Shown: positions 35,323 to 44,238, numbered from the stretch's first letter. The stretch: DNA of 64,000 nt from Hathewaya massiliensis (GCF_902143515.1 NZ_CABFVD010000002.1:105088-169087); one strand, 5' to 3'. Translations and numbers: made by a program. The notes: generated by a model not told the origin, from the sequence alone.

Positions 35323-35432
35323 TTGACAAAGATATTTTTTTAGAATAAAATAGTTTGCATAGAAACAAAAAAGTGTGCATGCAAACTGTTTATATAAAGT
35401 CCTTTAAAGTTGAAACCTTAAATATAAAACTA
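35323..35432 (+). promoter_or_regulatory. Promoter and MarR-type operator of the membrane-protein pair
   Basis: TTGACA (35323-35328), 17 bases, TAAAAT (35346-35351). Fourteen or so bases after the expected start point lies the near-palindrome AGTGTGCATGCAAACT (35372-35387). A third block, AAAGTCCTTTAAAGTTGAAA at 35396-35415, follows. Both blocks recur before the MarR gene at 36930. The rest of 35145-35572 is A+T-rich; the plc promoter must lie on the minus strand around 35180-35280 but I could not pin it. Confidence 0.7.
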
Positions 35433-35572
35433 GGTGAATACATATATTATGGTAGGTATTTTTAAAAATCAAACTGAACCATGTTCACTTATCTCCATCT
35501 AAAACTTTAAATGCCTGGCATACGTAGAAATCAAACTGGTGGATCTTTACTAAATATTTAGGAGGCTTAATT

Positions 35573-36238
35573 ATGCGAGCAATTATGGAAACCCTATTTG
35601 ATGCTGTATATTTAACCACAGTAGTTACTCTTGGAATTATTATGATAAAAAATTCTAAAGGTAATCGAGAATATACATTGTTTGGTATAATGGCGGTTAT
35701 ACTTGGTGCAGGTGATTCCTTTCATCTTGTTCCTCGTGCAATTGCATTATGCACAACAGGACTTGAAAATTATACTGTTCCACTGGGAATAGGTAAATTT
35801 ATCACATCTATTACCATGACAGTTTTTTATATCTTGCTTTACTACGTCTGGAGGAAACGTTATAACATTAGTGGAAAACAAGGTGTTACCATAACTGTCT
35901 ATCTACTTTCTGCTATGCGAATTATTTTGTGTTTATTTCCGCAGAATGCTTGGACAAGTACTAATCCACCTTTGTCATGGGGAATTTATAGAAACATTCC
36001 CTTTGCTCTTATGGGACTGATTATTATTGTTCTGTTTTATAAAAATGCAAAAGAACACAGGGACAAGTCTTTCTCTTTTATGTGGTTGACCATTGTATTA
36101 AGCTTTGCTTTTTACATTCCTGTAGTGTTGTGGGCAGATGTAAACCTGCTTATCGGTATGCTTATGATTCCAAAAACTTGTGCATATGTCTGGACTGTGT
36201 GGATTGGATATAGTGATATGAAAAGGAGTATTGAATAA
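35573..36238 (+). CDS. Seven-helix membrane protein of unknown function
   Basis: A 221-residue integral membrane protein with about seven hydrophobic helices (near 8-28, 35-55, 75-95, 107-125, 143-160, 167-187, 193-213). A conserved-looking GDSFHLVPR after helix 2 has a His that could bind haem or metal, but this is speculation. TAGGAGG precedes the ATG. The stop codon overlaps the next start by one base, so the pair is translationally coupled and under the MarR-type operator upstream. Confidence 0.75.
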   Translation: MRAIMETLFDAVYLTTVVTLGIIMIKNSKGNREYTLFGIMAVILGAGDSFHLVPRAIALCTTGLENYTVPLGIGKFITSITMTVFYILLYYVWRKRYNISGKQGVTITVYLLSAMRIILCLFPQNAWTSTNPPLSWGIYRNIPFALMGLIIIVLFYKNAKEHRDKSFSFMWLTIVLSFAFYIPVVLWADVNLLIGMLMIPKTCAYVWTVWIGYSDMKRSIE

Positions 36239-36684
36239 TGAAAAAGTATATAGATATATCATTTATTTACGCAATTGCCGCTCTTTGTAGTGGAGTGTTT
36301 TATCGTGAATTCACAAAAATTCTTGGATTTACAGGAAAAACTACATTGGCATTAACTCATCTTCATTTATTTGTTTTAGGCACTATAATGTTTTTGATAA
36401 TTACAATTCTTAGTTGTATAACCGATTTATCACAGCAAAAACAATTTAGCCGTTTTATGCTATTTTACAATATAGGCTTACCTTTTATGGTGATAATGTT
36501 TTATATAAGAGGTATAACTCAAGTGCTTGGCACAGAACTTTCAAAAGGTGCTTCCGCAGCAATTTCAGGTGTTTCAGGTATTTCACATATTATCATGACA
36601 GTTGCTATTGTTATGCTGTTCTTAGCGCTTAAAAAGAGTAAAGTTGTAGTTAATAATGAAATTAATCATAATCTACCTAAATAG
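36238..36684 (+). CDS. DUF2871 family membrane protein
   Basis: A 148-residue protein with four membrane helices. THLHLFVLGT in helix 2 and ISHIIMTVAIVM in helix 4 carry the histidines typical of DUF2871, which has a small haem-copper-subunit-like look. Coupled (1-base overlap) to the seven-helix protein gene, and followed by a MarR gene. The family has no established function; a redox- or stress-related membrane complex is one possibility. Confidence 0.78.
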   Translation: MKKYIDISFIYAIAALCSGVFYREFTKILGFTGKTTLALTHLHLFVLGTIMFLIITILSCITDLSQQKQFSRFMLFYNIGLPFMVIMFYIRGITQVLGTELSKGASAAISGVSGISHIIMTVAIVMLFLALKKSKVVVNNEINHNLPK

Positions 36685-36707
36685 CTTTTTTATAATAAAT
36701 ATTTTAC

Positions 36708-36905
36708 ATTGAAACAAAATAGTATGCACGCAAAGTATTTATATAGAAATTAGGAAATAATATTATGAATATCAAAGAAAATAAGAGATAAAAGTTAGGA
36801 AAAGCACACTATTATTAATAGAGGGATCACTTTGGAGTTTTGTAGGTTTTATGTATTTACTTTTTAATAAAGTCCTTTAAAGTTGAAACCTTAAAGATAA
36901 AATAT
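36708..36905 (+). promoter_or_regulatory. Leader of the MarR gene with duplicated operator blocks
   Basis: AGTATGCACGCAAAGT at 36721-36736 matches the operator at 35372 (AGTGTGCATGCAAACT), with GAAACAAAA before it in both places. AAAGTCCTTTAAAGTTGAAA recurs at 36869-36888. The MarR protein encoded just downstream probably binds both leaders. Confidence 0.6.
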
Positions 36906-36929
36906 AGAAAATAGCTTGGAGGACAATTA

Positions 36930-37352
36930 ATGAAACATGATTCTTTTGAAATAGCAATGTTAATAAAAGAGATATATTCAAGCACCATGAATATAGTTAG
37001 TGATAGCCTAAAAGGTAGTGGACTTACACATCAACAAATTATGGTAATTAAATTAATTGCTCATAATGGGAAGGTTAATATATCTCAATTATGCAGTGAA
37101 ATGTCCTTAAGTAAGGGAACAGTATCGGGAATAATTTCAAGACTAGAAGAAGCTGGATATGTAATAAAGATAAAAAATGAAGAAGATAAAAGAAATACTT
37201 ATGTTGCATTTTCAGATAAGGGGAAAGAATTCGCAAACTCCTTCAGAAGTAAAATAAATGAAAGTTTTGATAAGATATTTGAAAACTTTACAGAGGAAGA
37301 AGTAATAGAATTAAAAAATAACCTCCTTAAACTAAGGAAGAAAATAAAATAA
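36930..37352 (+). CDS. MarR family regulator
   Basis: A 140-residue winged-helix protein: KVNISQLCSEMSLSKGTVSG is the recognition region and the wing is KIKNEEDKRNTYVAFSDKG. CTTGGAGG precedes the ATG. It sits downstream of the two-gene membrane operon, and copies of the same near-palindrome lie before both, which suggests it controls them and itself. Confidence 0.88.
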   Translation: MKHDSFEIAMLIKEIYSSTMNIVSDSLKGSGLTHQQIMVIKLIAHNGKVNISQLCSEMSLSKGTVSGIISRLEEAGYVIKIKNEEDKRNTYVAFSDKGKEFANSFRSKINESFDKIFENFTEEEVIELKNNLLKLRKKIK

Positions 37353-37405
37353 ACTGAGCCATGGTTGGAATGCCTTAGAATTAATTTGGATATTAGTATT
37401 ATAAT

Positions 37406-37441
37406 AAAGCAGCAGAAACTATAATAAGTTTCTGCTGCTTT
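37406..37441. terminator. Bidirectional terminator
   Basis: AAAGCAGCAGAAACT pairs perfectly with AGTTTCTGCTGCTTT around 6 bases, between the convergent MarR and ECF genes. Confidence 0.92.
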
Positions 37442-37505
37442 AAATCAATATATCTATTTAAGGCTCAAATTAAGGTTCAAATTAAAATTAGAAAATAAAA
37501 TAACC

Positions 37506-38135
37506 TTAAGATTTGCTACTCTCTAGCCTCTCTTTATTCACTTCTCCCACTGGTAGTAAAAGATTTGATTTCTTCAAAATTGGTAATATAGCATTATAAA
37601 TAAAAGCTACTAATATTACAGATACAACTGCATTAACAAAGGTAGTAACTGCACTTAATTTTGCTAAGATTGATGCAGCTTTTTGAGGTTGTCCTAAAAT
37701 GTATTGTTTATAAAAGTATCCTACAACAGGGTCAAAAACAACATTAAAAGCAAGCCCACAGATTGAAGCTATAAGGCTCCAGTTAAATATATATTTCTTG
37801 TCATTACTTTCATTTATTTTAGCATAATTATGAGCAACTAATCCTGTTATTAAACCAATACATAACTTTAATACAAAGGTTTTTGGTGCTACTAAAATAT
37901 ACACAGGATCTAGTAAATCTGCAATTGTCATTCCTATAGCCCCAGCTAAACCACCATACCATCCCCCTAGAAGTAAGGCAGCTAATACACAAAAGGCATT
38001 GCCCACATGTAATGAAGTTGCACCGCCACCTGGTACTGGAATTTTAATTTGAAGAAATGTAAAAGATACAAAACATAGGGCTGCAAACAAGGCAGTCTGA
38101 GATAATTTTAAAAGTTTTAAATTTTTATTTTTCAT
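37506..38135 (-). CDS. ECF transporter S component
   Basis: A 209-residue membrane protein with about five to six helices and the S-component hallmark near the N-terminus (TALFAALCFVSFTFLQIKIP, PGGGATSLHVGNAFCVLAAL, GGLAGAIGMTIADLLDP). It gives substrate specificity to an energy-coupling-factor vitamin importer whose EcfAAT module is elsewhere. The vitamin cannot be decided; it resembles the PF07155 riboflavin-type group. The longer frame starting at 38213 has no ribosome site; GGGGGAT before ATG 38135 decides the start. Confidence 0.82.
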   Translation of the reverse strand: MKNKNLKLLKLSQTALFAALCFVSFTFLQIKIPVPGGGATSLHVGNAFCVLAALLLGGWYGGLAGAIGMTIADLLDPVYILVAPKTFVLKLCIGLITGLVAHNYAKINESNDKKYIFNWSLIASICGLAFNVVFDPVVGYFYKQYILGQPQKAASILAKLSAVTTFVNAVVSVILVAFIYNAILPILKKSNLLLPVGEVNKERLESSKS

Positions 38136-38334
38136 ATGATATCCCCCAGTGTAATTAATATTTTTACAATAAAACACTAAAACTATTATATTGGTAAAAT
38201 GGAAATTTTGCAATTGTATGGGTACACTTATGCATGGTCATAACTATAAGATGGAAGTTTAAGATATAATGAAGTCTACCTATTTAGGTATGCTCTATAC
38301 AGTAAGTTTATAAAGTCATTGGTATAATTATAGA

Positions 38335-38447
38335 TATACAATTACAAGTGTAGGATGGCAACTTCATATATATGTGGCAAGGAAACAACCCTTGATTGTC
38401 TGGGTGGAGGAATTGCCACTTGGCTTTGGCCAAGTGGATTTTATGCT
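38335..38447 (+). ncRNA. Riboswitch-like or small RNA with competing stems
   Basis: TATAAT at 38323-38328 (preceded by TTGG) starts an RNA in which GTGGCAA (38374-38380) can pair with TTGCCAC (38413-38419), while the same CCAC is needed for the terminator CCACTTGGC/GCCAAGTGG plus ATTTTAT (38416-38442). A further TGGCAA at 38356 offers a third partner. The two folds are mutually exclusive, as in a transcription attenuator. The gene 140 bases downstream has its own TATAAT near 38510, so this may be a free small RNA. Confidence 0.5.
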
Positions 38448-38589
38448 AATAGGTTTAAATACTAAAAACTAAGTCAATGATATTAAAAAAGTGTCATTTG
38501 CTTGTGTTATAATTATATTAAATAGTTGTATAGTAGAAAACCTAATGAGTTGTTTAAAATAGATAAAATCAAATTAGGAGTGAGAATAG

Positions 38590-40284
38590 ATGAAGAGAAT
38601 ACCCTATGGAATTTCTAATTTCCAAGTTTTAAGGGAAAAGAATTACCTTTATGTAGATAAAACTTCCTATATAGAATTATTGGATAGGTATGCACCTTAT
38701 AATTTTTTTATAAGACCTAGAAGATTTGGGAAGAGTCTTTTTATATCTATGCTTGAAAATTATTATGATATAAATAAAAAAGACAAGTTTGAAGAATTAT
38801 TTGGGGATTTATATATAGGTAAAAATCCTACAGGAGAGAGAAATAGTTTTCTTGTTTGGAAAATAAGTTTTGCAGGAGTAGATGCAGGACATGGAGAGGA
38901 AGAGCTAAGAAATAGTTTTAACTCAAAAGTTCTTTTATCTGCTATAAAATTTGTAAATCAATACTCAAATTTATTTGGGGAGAGCACTATTCCAAAGGAA
39001 ATAAACAGTGCTGAAATGATAGTTCAATATATATCCCTTTTAGCTAGTAAGATAAATAAACCTGTTTTTATTCTAATAGATGAATATGATAATTTTGCTA
39101 ATGAGTTAATTACAGGTGGAAAACAAAGTACGTATAGTGGCATACTTCATGGAGAAGGCTTTGTTAAGGTATTTTATAAGGCTATAAAAGATGCCACCAT
39201 GGACAACTTTAATAGGATATTTATGACAGGGGTAAGTCCTATAATGTTAGATGATTTAACAAGTGGATTCAATATAACAAGAAACTATACTCTAGATAGA
39301 AATCTTAATGCTATGATGGGATTTACAAGAAGTGAACTTTCATGGATTATGGATCAGGTTAATATAGTAGATACAGAACTTAGAACTAAGATATGCACTG
39401 ATATGACTAAATATTATAATGGATATAAATTTAATGAAGAGAGTAAAACAGTTTTTAATCCCGATATGTCCATGTATTTTTTAGATAATTATTTAGCGTA
39501 TAATGAATACCCTAAAGAAATGATAGATAATAATGTAAAAACTGATTATGGAAAAGTTAATCAATTAGCCTATAACTTTAATAATAGGGAAGCCCTAGAG
39601 GAAATAATGACCACAGGAGAAACTTCTACCATGCTGGTGGATAGATTCAATATCCATACCATGTATAGTGTAAAAGAGAACTTTAAATCCTTATTATTTT
39701 ACCTTGGAATGCTTACTATAAAAGAGCAAGGACCACTTGGGACAGTGCTTAAAGTGCCTAACTATGTTATAAAAACTATTTATTGGGAGCAACATTTCCA
39801 AAGGTTAAATCAGGAATATAATATTCAACTACAGAACATAAGAATAGCTATTAATGAAATGAGATTATATGGGAATATACAACCCTTAATAGAACTTTTA
39901 GGCAGTATATTAGAGGATTTATCTAATAGAGATTTAATAAAAATGGATGAAAAAAACATAAAAATGATGCTTCTTACCCTTTTAGGTGTTGACAGCACTT
40001 ATTTTATCCAAAGTGAAGCTGAAAACAGCAGTGGTTATGTAGATATAATGTTAAAAAGAAAAATTCAATTTAAGGACATAACTAAATTCCAGTGGATTAT
40101 AGAACTAAAATATATAAAGGAAAGTGAAAGAGATACCTTAGAAAAAGTAAAAGAAGAAGGATTAAAACAGCTTAAATCATATGCTGAAAGTAAAATGGCT
40201 GAAGAAGAACTTGGCACAGAGGATTTAAAGAAAGCATTAATTATTGTGGTAGGTAAGAAAGATATTTATACTGAAAATCTATAA
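38590..40284 (+). CDS. AAA-ATPase-like / PD-(D/E)XK nuclease family protein
   Basis: A 564-residue member of the group that combines AAA-ATPase_like (PF09820) and PDDEXK_9 (PF08011). N-terminus: IPYGISNFQVLREKNYLYVD, then RPRRFGKSLFISML (P-loop variant, GKS) and Walker B-like VFILIDEYDNF. C-terminus: nuclease-like core SGYVDIMLKRK with FQWIIELKYIK supplying D, E and K. These genes multiply in clostridial and Bacteroidota genomes; roles in mobile DNA or defence are suggested but unproven. AGGAGTGAG precedes the ATG. Confidence 0.87.
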   Translation: MKRIPYGISNFQVLREKNYLYVDKTSYIELLDRYAPYNFFIRPRRFGKSLFISMLENYYDINKKDKFEELFGDLYIGKNPTGERNSFLVWKISFAGVDAGHGEEELRNSFNSKVLLSAIKFVNQYSNLFGESTIPKEINSAEMIVQYISLLASKINKPVFILIDEYDNFANELITGGKQSTYSGILHGEGFVKVFYKAIKDATMDNFNRIFMTGVSPIMLDDLTSGFNITRNYTLDRNLNAMMGFTRSELSWIMDQVNIVDTELRTKICTDMTKYYNGYKFNEESKTVFNPDMSMYFLDNYLAYNEYPKEMIDNNVKTDYGKVNQLAYNFNNREALEEIMTTGETSTMLVDRFNIHTMYSVKENFKSLLFYLGMLTIKEQGPLGTVLKVPNYVIKTIYWEQHFQRLNQEYNIQLQNIRIAINEMRLYGNIQPLIELLGSILEDLSNRDLIKMDEKNIKMMLLTLLGVDSTYFIQSEAENSSGYVDIMLKRKIQFKDITKFQWIIELKYIKESERDTLEKVKEEGLKQLKSYAESKMAEEELGTEDLKKALIIVVGKKDIYTENL

Positions 40285-40290
40285 AAAATT

Positions 40291-40416
40291 TTCCATAATG
40301 AAAGAAATACCTTATTTGATTCCCTAATAAAAAATCTAGATAACAATAATGAATTTAAAGATTTTATTGAGAAAATATATGTAAAAGATAAAGAAACTTT
40401 CATTGTGTATGTGTAA
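40291..40416 (+). pseudogene. Short decayed coding remnant
   Basis: Forty-one sense codons (FHNERNTLFDSLIKNLDNNN…) end in TAA at 40414-40416, in a different frame from the preceding gene and starting within 10 bases of its stop. No start codon or ribosome site. It may be the original C-terminal tail of a related gene left after recombination or frameshift. Confidence 0.3.
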
Positions 40417-40426
40417 TAGCTAAATA

Positions 40427-40459
40427 AGGCTGTGTTAGAAAAGGTATCTAACACAGCCT
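40427..40459. terminator. Bidirectional terminator
   Basis: AGGCTGTGTTAGA pairs perfectly with TCTAACACAGCCT around 7 bases, between the AAA/nuclease gene (+) and metQ (-). Confidence 0.85.
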
Positions 40460-40533
40460 AAAATATAAATATTAATTTTTTAAAGGTTTATATTATTTTA
40501 GTTTTAATATCTTGTCATTTCTATTTGTTAATC

Positions 40534-41331
40534 CTAAAAAGCAGGCACAATGCTTCCTTTATATTTTTCTTCTATAAACTTTTTAACTTCTGGTGAAGTT
40601 AAAGCTTTTGAAAGTGCTTTAATTTTAGGGCTTTCTTTATCCTCTTTTCTAACTGCTAGAATGTTTGCAAAAGGTGAATCACTTCCTTCTATGAAAAGTG
40701 AATCCTTAGTAGGGTTTAGCTGTGCTTCTAGGGCGTAGTTTGTGTTTATAACGGAAATATCTACTTCATCTAAAGTACGTGGAAGTTGTGGTGCTTCTAG
40801 TTCTTCTATTAAATAGTTATTTTTATTTTCTACTATATCCTTAACTGTAGGATTTTCTAAATCTTTTAGCTTTATAAGTCCTGCTTTTTCTATTAGTTTT
40901 AAGCTTCTTCCTCCGTTGGTTGGATCGTTTGGTATGGTGATTTTTGCACCAGATTTTAGTTCTTTTAAATCTTTTATTTTTTTAGAGTAAATTCCTAAAG
41001 GCTCTAGATGAACTTTTACAGTATAATCTAAATCATACCCTTTTTCTTTAACTGTGTTATTTAAATAAGGAATATGTTGGAAAAAGTTTGCATCTATGCT
41101 TTTATCATTTAAAGAGTTATTAGGTATTACATAGTCTGTGAATTCTATGATTTCAAGCTTGTATCCTTCCTTTTCTAATAGAGGTTTTGCTGCTTCTAAA
41201 ATTTCCTTGTGTGGCACAGGGCTTGCACCAACTTTTATTGTTTTATCATCTCCACCTTTTTCGGAACTACTACAGGATACAAAGGTAAATACTAAGATTA
41301 CTGATATTATTAATGTAATTATTTTTTTCAT
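40534..41331 (-). CDS. metQ: Methionine ABC transporter substrate-binding lipoprotein
   Basis: A 265-residue NlpA/MetQ-type lipoprotein. Signal peptide with lipobox FVSCSS near residues 17-22, then IKVGASPVPHKEIL, a typical start of MetQ. The ligand-binding core includes YVIPNNSLNDKSIDANFFQH and TIPNDPTNGGRSL. It captures methionine outside the membrane and feeds MetI/MetN. Last gene of the operon; CGAGGAGAG precedes the ATG. Confidence 0.94.
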   Translation of the reverse strand: MKKIITLIISVILVFTFVSCSSSEKGGDDKTIKVGASPVPHKEILEAAKPLLEKEGYKLEIIEFTDYVIPNNSLNDKSIDANFFQHIPYLNNTVKEKGYDLDYTVKVHLEPLGIYSKKIKDLKELKSGAKITIPNDPTNGGRSLKLIEKAGLIKLKDLENPTVKDIVENKNNYLIEELEAPQLPRTLDEVDISVINTNYALEAQLNPTKDSLFIEGSDSPFANILAVRKEDKESPKIKALSKALTSPEVKKFIEEKYKGSIVPAF

Positions 41332-41421
41332 TTGTTTTCTCTCCTCGTATAATAAATTTATAGCAGTTAATTAGCTGCCTATAGGCTTTTTTATTTAAAA
41401 TTTAAAATAAAAGTTCAGTAT

Positions 41422-42066
41422 TTAATTTTTACATTGAACCTTCTTTGCTAATAGATCGCCTAAAAGCTGAATAGCTTGTACTAAAATTATAAGTATGATT
41501 ACTGTAATTATCATTACATCTACTTTAAATCTATGATATCCATATCTTATGGCAAGGTCTCCAAGTCCTTTGGCTCCAATAGCACCAGCCATGGCAGAAT
41601 AACCTATTAGGTTTATAATGGTTAAGGTTATCCCTCTTATTATGGAAGGTAATGCTTCTTTAAAAAGCACCTTAAAAACTATTTGACTTGTGTTGCATCC
41701 AAAGGCTTCAGCAGTTTCTATAAGTCCTTTAGGAACTTCCTTTATAGAAGAGTGAATTACTCTTGTTGCAAAGGGGAAGGCTCCTATGGTTAAAGGGATA
41801 ATTGCAGCTGTAGTTCCTGTGCTTTTTCCAACTATAAACTTAGTTAAAGGAATAATTGTAATCATAAGTATTATAAATGGAAAAGAACGCATTATATTTA
41901 CTATAAAATCAAGGCCATTATAGATATACCTATTTTCTTTAAGACCATTTTTTTCTGTTAGAAATAGAACTATAGCTATTATGGAACCTAGTATTATTGA
42001 AAATAAACTAGATAGGGATACCATATATAGAGTTTCGCCTAAAGCTGTTATATAGTCATTTATCAT
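41422..42066 (-). CDS. metI: Methionine ABC transporter permease
   Basis: A 214-residue permease with about five membrane helices. The coupling motif to the ATPase is EAFGCNTSQIVFKVLFKEAL (EAA loop). Length and residues match MetI. It starts directly after the metN stop codon (no gap), with CGAGGTGA upstream, so translation is coupled. Confidence 0.94.
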   Translation of the reverse strand: MINDYITALGETLYMVSLSSLFSIILGSIIAIVLFLTEKNGLKENRYIYNGLDFIVNIMRSFPFIILMITIIPLTKFIVGKSTGTTAAIIPLTIGAFPFATRVIHSSIKEVPKGLIETAEAFGCNTSQIVFKVLFKEALPSIIRGITLTIINLIGYSAMAGAIGAKGLGDLAIRYGYHRFKVDVMIITVIILIILVQAIQLLGDLLAKKVQCKN

Positions 42067-43026
42067 TTATATCACCTCGTATAAAATGGATTTTGAGTCT
42101 AAATAATTAATAATTTTTTCTTCATCTTCTTTTTTTATGTTAATAACAAGGTTCCCTAAGACCTTATGTCTAAACTGTTCTAGCTTTCCAAAGGCAATTG
42201 AAAAATCTAAGTCCAATTCTCTTGCCATGCTAGTTATTATGTGATCTTTATTTGCTCCTTCTCCGAAGTAGATCTTTATATTTACTCCGCAATCTGGGAG
42301 CATATCTAAGTCTTCATTTAAAAAGCTTGTAATATATTCATTAGGATGTAAAAATAACTTGTCTACGTCACCATAAGACACAATTTTTCCTTTATCTATT
42401 AAGGCAACTTTTGTACAAAGCTCTTTTACAACTTCCATTTCATGGGTGACTAGTACAATTGTTATATTTAGTTTTTCATTTATTTCTTTTAAAAGTTTTA
42501 AAATTGATTTTGTGGTTTTAGGATCTAAGGCTGAAGTTGCTTCATCACAAAGTAGAATTTTAGGATCCATGCTTAAGGCTCTTGCGATGGCAACTCTTTG
42601 CTTTTCACCACCACTTAGGGAACTTACTGGGCTATATAACTTGTGTTCTAGGTGAACAATACTAATTAATTTCTTAACTTTTTCATCTATAAGATTTTTT
42701 TCGCATTTCCAAACTTCCATAGGAAAAGCTATATTATCATATACATTTCTAGAGTTTAAAAGGTTAAAACCTTGAAATATCATGCCCATGTTTTTTCTAA
42801 GGTTTCTAAGATCCACACTAGAGAGGGACTTTACCTCATCTCCCATAACCTTAAGAGTTCCACTTTCATAAGTCTCAAGACCATTTAGGCATCTTAGTAA
42901 TGTGGATTTTCCAGCTCCACTATGTCCTACGATTCCTAGAATATCTCCCTCTTTAATTTCTAGACATATATCTTTAAGAACAGTTTTATCTTCAAAGCTC
43001 TTAGATAAATTTTTAATCTCAATCAT
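42067..43026 (-). CDS. metN: Methionine ABC transporter ATPase
   Basis: A 319-residue ATPase. Walker A GHSGAGKST, signature LSGGEKQRVAIARAL, Walker B ILLCDEATSALDPKT and switch His in VTHEMEV. Residues ~240-319 form the NIL/ACT-like domain that binds methionine and inhibits transport when the cell is replete. First gene of metNIQ; GGAGGAAGG precedes the ATG. Controlled by the two SAM riboswitches directly upstream. Confidence 0.95.
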   Translation of the reverse strand: MIEIKNLSKSFEDKTVLKDICLEIKEGDILGIVGHSGAGKSTLLRCLNGLETYESGTLKVMGDEVKSLSSVDLRNLRKNMGMIFQGFNLLNSRNVYDNIAFPMEVWKCEKNLIDEKVKKLISIVHLEHKLYSPVSSLSGGEKQRVAIARALSMDPKILLCDEATSALDPKTTKSILKLLKEINEKLNITIVLVTHEMEVVKELCTKVALIDKGKIVSYGDVDKLFLHPNEYITSFLNEDLDMLPDCGVNIKIYFGEGANKDHIITSMARELDLDFSIAFGKLEQFRHKVLGNLVINIKKEDEEKIINYLDSKSILYEVI

Positions 43027-43040
43027 TTTCCTTCCTCCTC

Positions 43041-43204
43041 AAATAAAAAAAGTCTGAGAGAACAATCCCAGACTTTAAAATAAACTGAAGTTGTTCTCAT
43101 CTTTCAGCAATAATGCTGTTGGAATTAGCACCTGGTATAACAAATGAAGTTATACTGGTTGCCGGGCTTCATAGGGCCAGTCCCTCCGCCTCTCTTGATA
43201 AGAA
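43041..43204 (-). ncRNA. SAM-I (S-box) riboswitch, gene-proximal copy
   Basis: Minus-strand S-box landmarks in order: AGAGAGGCGGAGGGACTGGC, CCGGCAACC, GGTGCTAATTCC, and AGATGAGAA closing P1 with TTCTTATC. Then AGTCTGGG/CTCAGACT plus TTTTTTT forms a terminator (43041-43077). GAGAACAA in the 3' strand of P1 can pair with TTGTTCTC inside the terminator, giving the antiterminator. SAM binding should therefore stop transcription of metNIQ. Confidence 0.95.
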
Positions 43205-43229
43205 TATAAAAACAATATTTAATTATAAA

Positions 43230-43390
43230 AATAAAAATAGCCCAAGGATTTCCTTAGGCTAGAATAAGCTTTAAAATCCTCATCTGTCAGCAATAATGCT
43301 GCTGGAATTAGCACCTCTGTATAACACATAAAGTTATACTGGTTGCTGGGTTTCATAGGGCCAGTCCCTCCGCCTCTCTTGATAAGTGAG
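43230..43390 (-). ncRNA. SAM-I (S-box) riboswitch, promoter-proximal copy
   Basis: Second complete S-box aptamer, transcribed first: AGAGAGGCGGAGGGACTGGC, CCAGCAACC, GGTGCTAATTCC, and GATGAG closing with CTTATC. Its own terminator is AGCCTAAGGA/TCCTTGGGCT with ATTTTTATTTT (43230-43261). AGGATTT of the aptamer end can pair with AAATCCT in the terminator as antiterminator. The two copies are close to identical in the aptamer core but use different terminators. Confidence 0.95.
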
Positions 43391-43413
43391 TTATTAAGTT
43401 ATTTGTTGTTAGA

Positions 43414-43442
43414 ATTATATTATAGGAAATTTACTTTGTCAA
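43414..43442 (-). promoter_or_regulatory. metNIQ promoter
   Basis: On the minus strand TTGACA (43437-43442), 17 bases, TATAAT (43414-43419), with transcription starting about 15-20 bases before the first SAM aptamer. A near-consensus vegetative promoter. Confidence 0.85.
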
Positions 43443-43602
43443 GAAAAAAATTCTTTAAGTTATGTGATATTAAACTTTTAACCATATTATTGAAACTAAA
43501 CATAAATAATGATAATATAAAACAAATTTTAATTATATAGAATTTATGCCATATAATATTCTTTTTAGATGATTTTTAAGAAGATTATAAAAGGAGGGGG
43601 TT

Positions 43603-44238
43603 ATGATCAAATTAAATAAAAAATACAAAATAATTATAAGCATTCTTCTATTAATAATTATCTTTTTTATAATTAATACATGTTTACTTTATAGGTATAA
43701 AAAATATATTAATCAACAATTAAATTACTTTTTAATTTCAAGTGCATTAAATATGGGTACTGTAGAAAAAGAATTGCAAAATGTGCTGTCTAATAAAAAA
43801 ATAAATGAAAGCCAATATCATTCTATATATCACTCATACGAAACATTTTATGAAAATCTTAAAAAAGTAGAAAGTCTTATGTCTCAATGCATACCAAAAA
43901 TATATTACAATAGTGTATATTTATCAGAAGCAACTATTACAAAACTGGATATAGAGGCTTATTTATATAGACTAAAATTTAAATTAAATTTTTCAAGTTA
44001 TGGTATAAGCCCAACAACCTCTGACCCTAAAGAAACAAAATTAAATAAGGAAGATTTAGATAAGCTATCCATTGTGTATAAAACAACACAATCATTTAAA
44101 AAAATAATTTTAGAAAGTTATGATGATTCTAATATGGATAACATAAATAATATAAATAATAATAATTGGATATCTGTTGTTGAAAAAATATATAAATATT
44201 GTTTAGAAATGGATATAATTTTTTTAATCAATAACTAA
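43603..44238 (+). CDS. Membrane-anchored protein of unknown function
   Basis: A 211-residue protein. Residues ~8-28 form one strongly hydrophobic membrane anchor after a basic start (KLNKKYK); the remaining ~180 residues are predicted outside and mostly helical, with an Asn-rich stretch (NINNINNNNW) near the end. No lipobox. AAGGAGGGGG gives a strong ribosome site. I do not recognise the family. Confidence 0.65.
   Translation: MIKLNKKYKIIISILLLIIIFFIINTCLLYRYKKYINQQLNYFLISSALNMGTVEKELQNVLSNKKINESQYHSIYHSYETFYENLKKVESLMSQCIPKIYYNSVYLSEATITKLDIEAYLYRLKFKLNFSSYGISPTTSDPKETKLNKEDLDKLSIVYKTTQSFKKIILESYDDSNMDNINNINNNNWISVVEKIYKYCLEMDIIFLINN

Noticed and set aside
38136-38450. A riboswitch for the ECF S-component gene on the minus strand
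   Set aside because: The terminator has its T run on the plus strand, and no minus-strand aptamer pattern (riboflavin, folate, preQ1, thiamine) was recognised.
40427-40459. Inverted repeat as an insertion-sequence end
   Set aside because: It is a perfect short hairpin between convergent genes and fits a bidirectional terminator; no transposase or second end.
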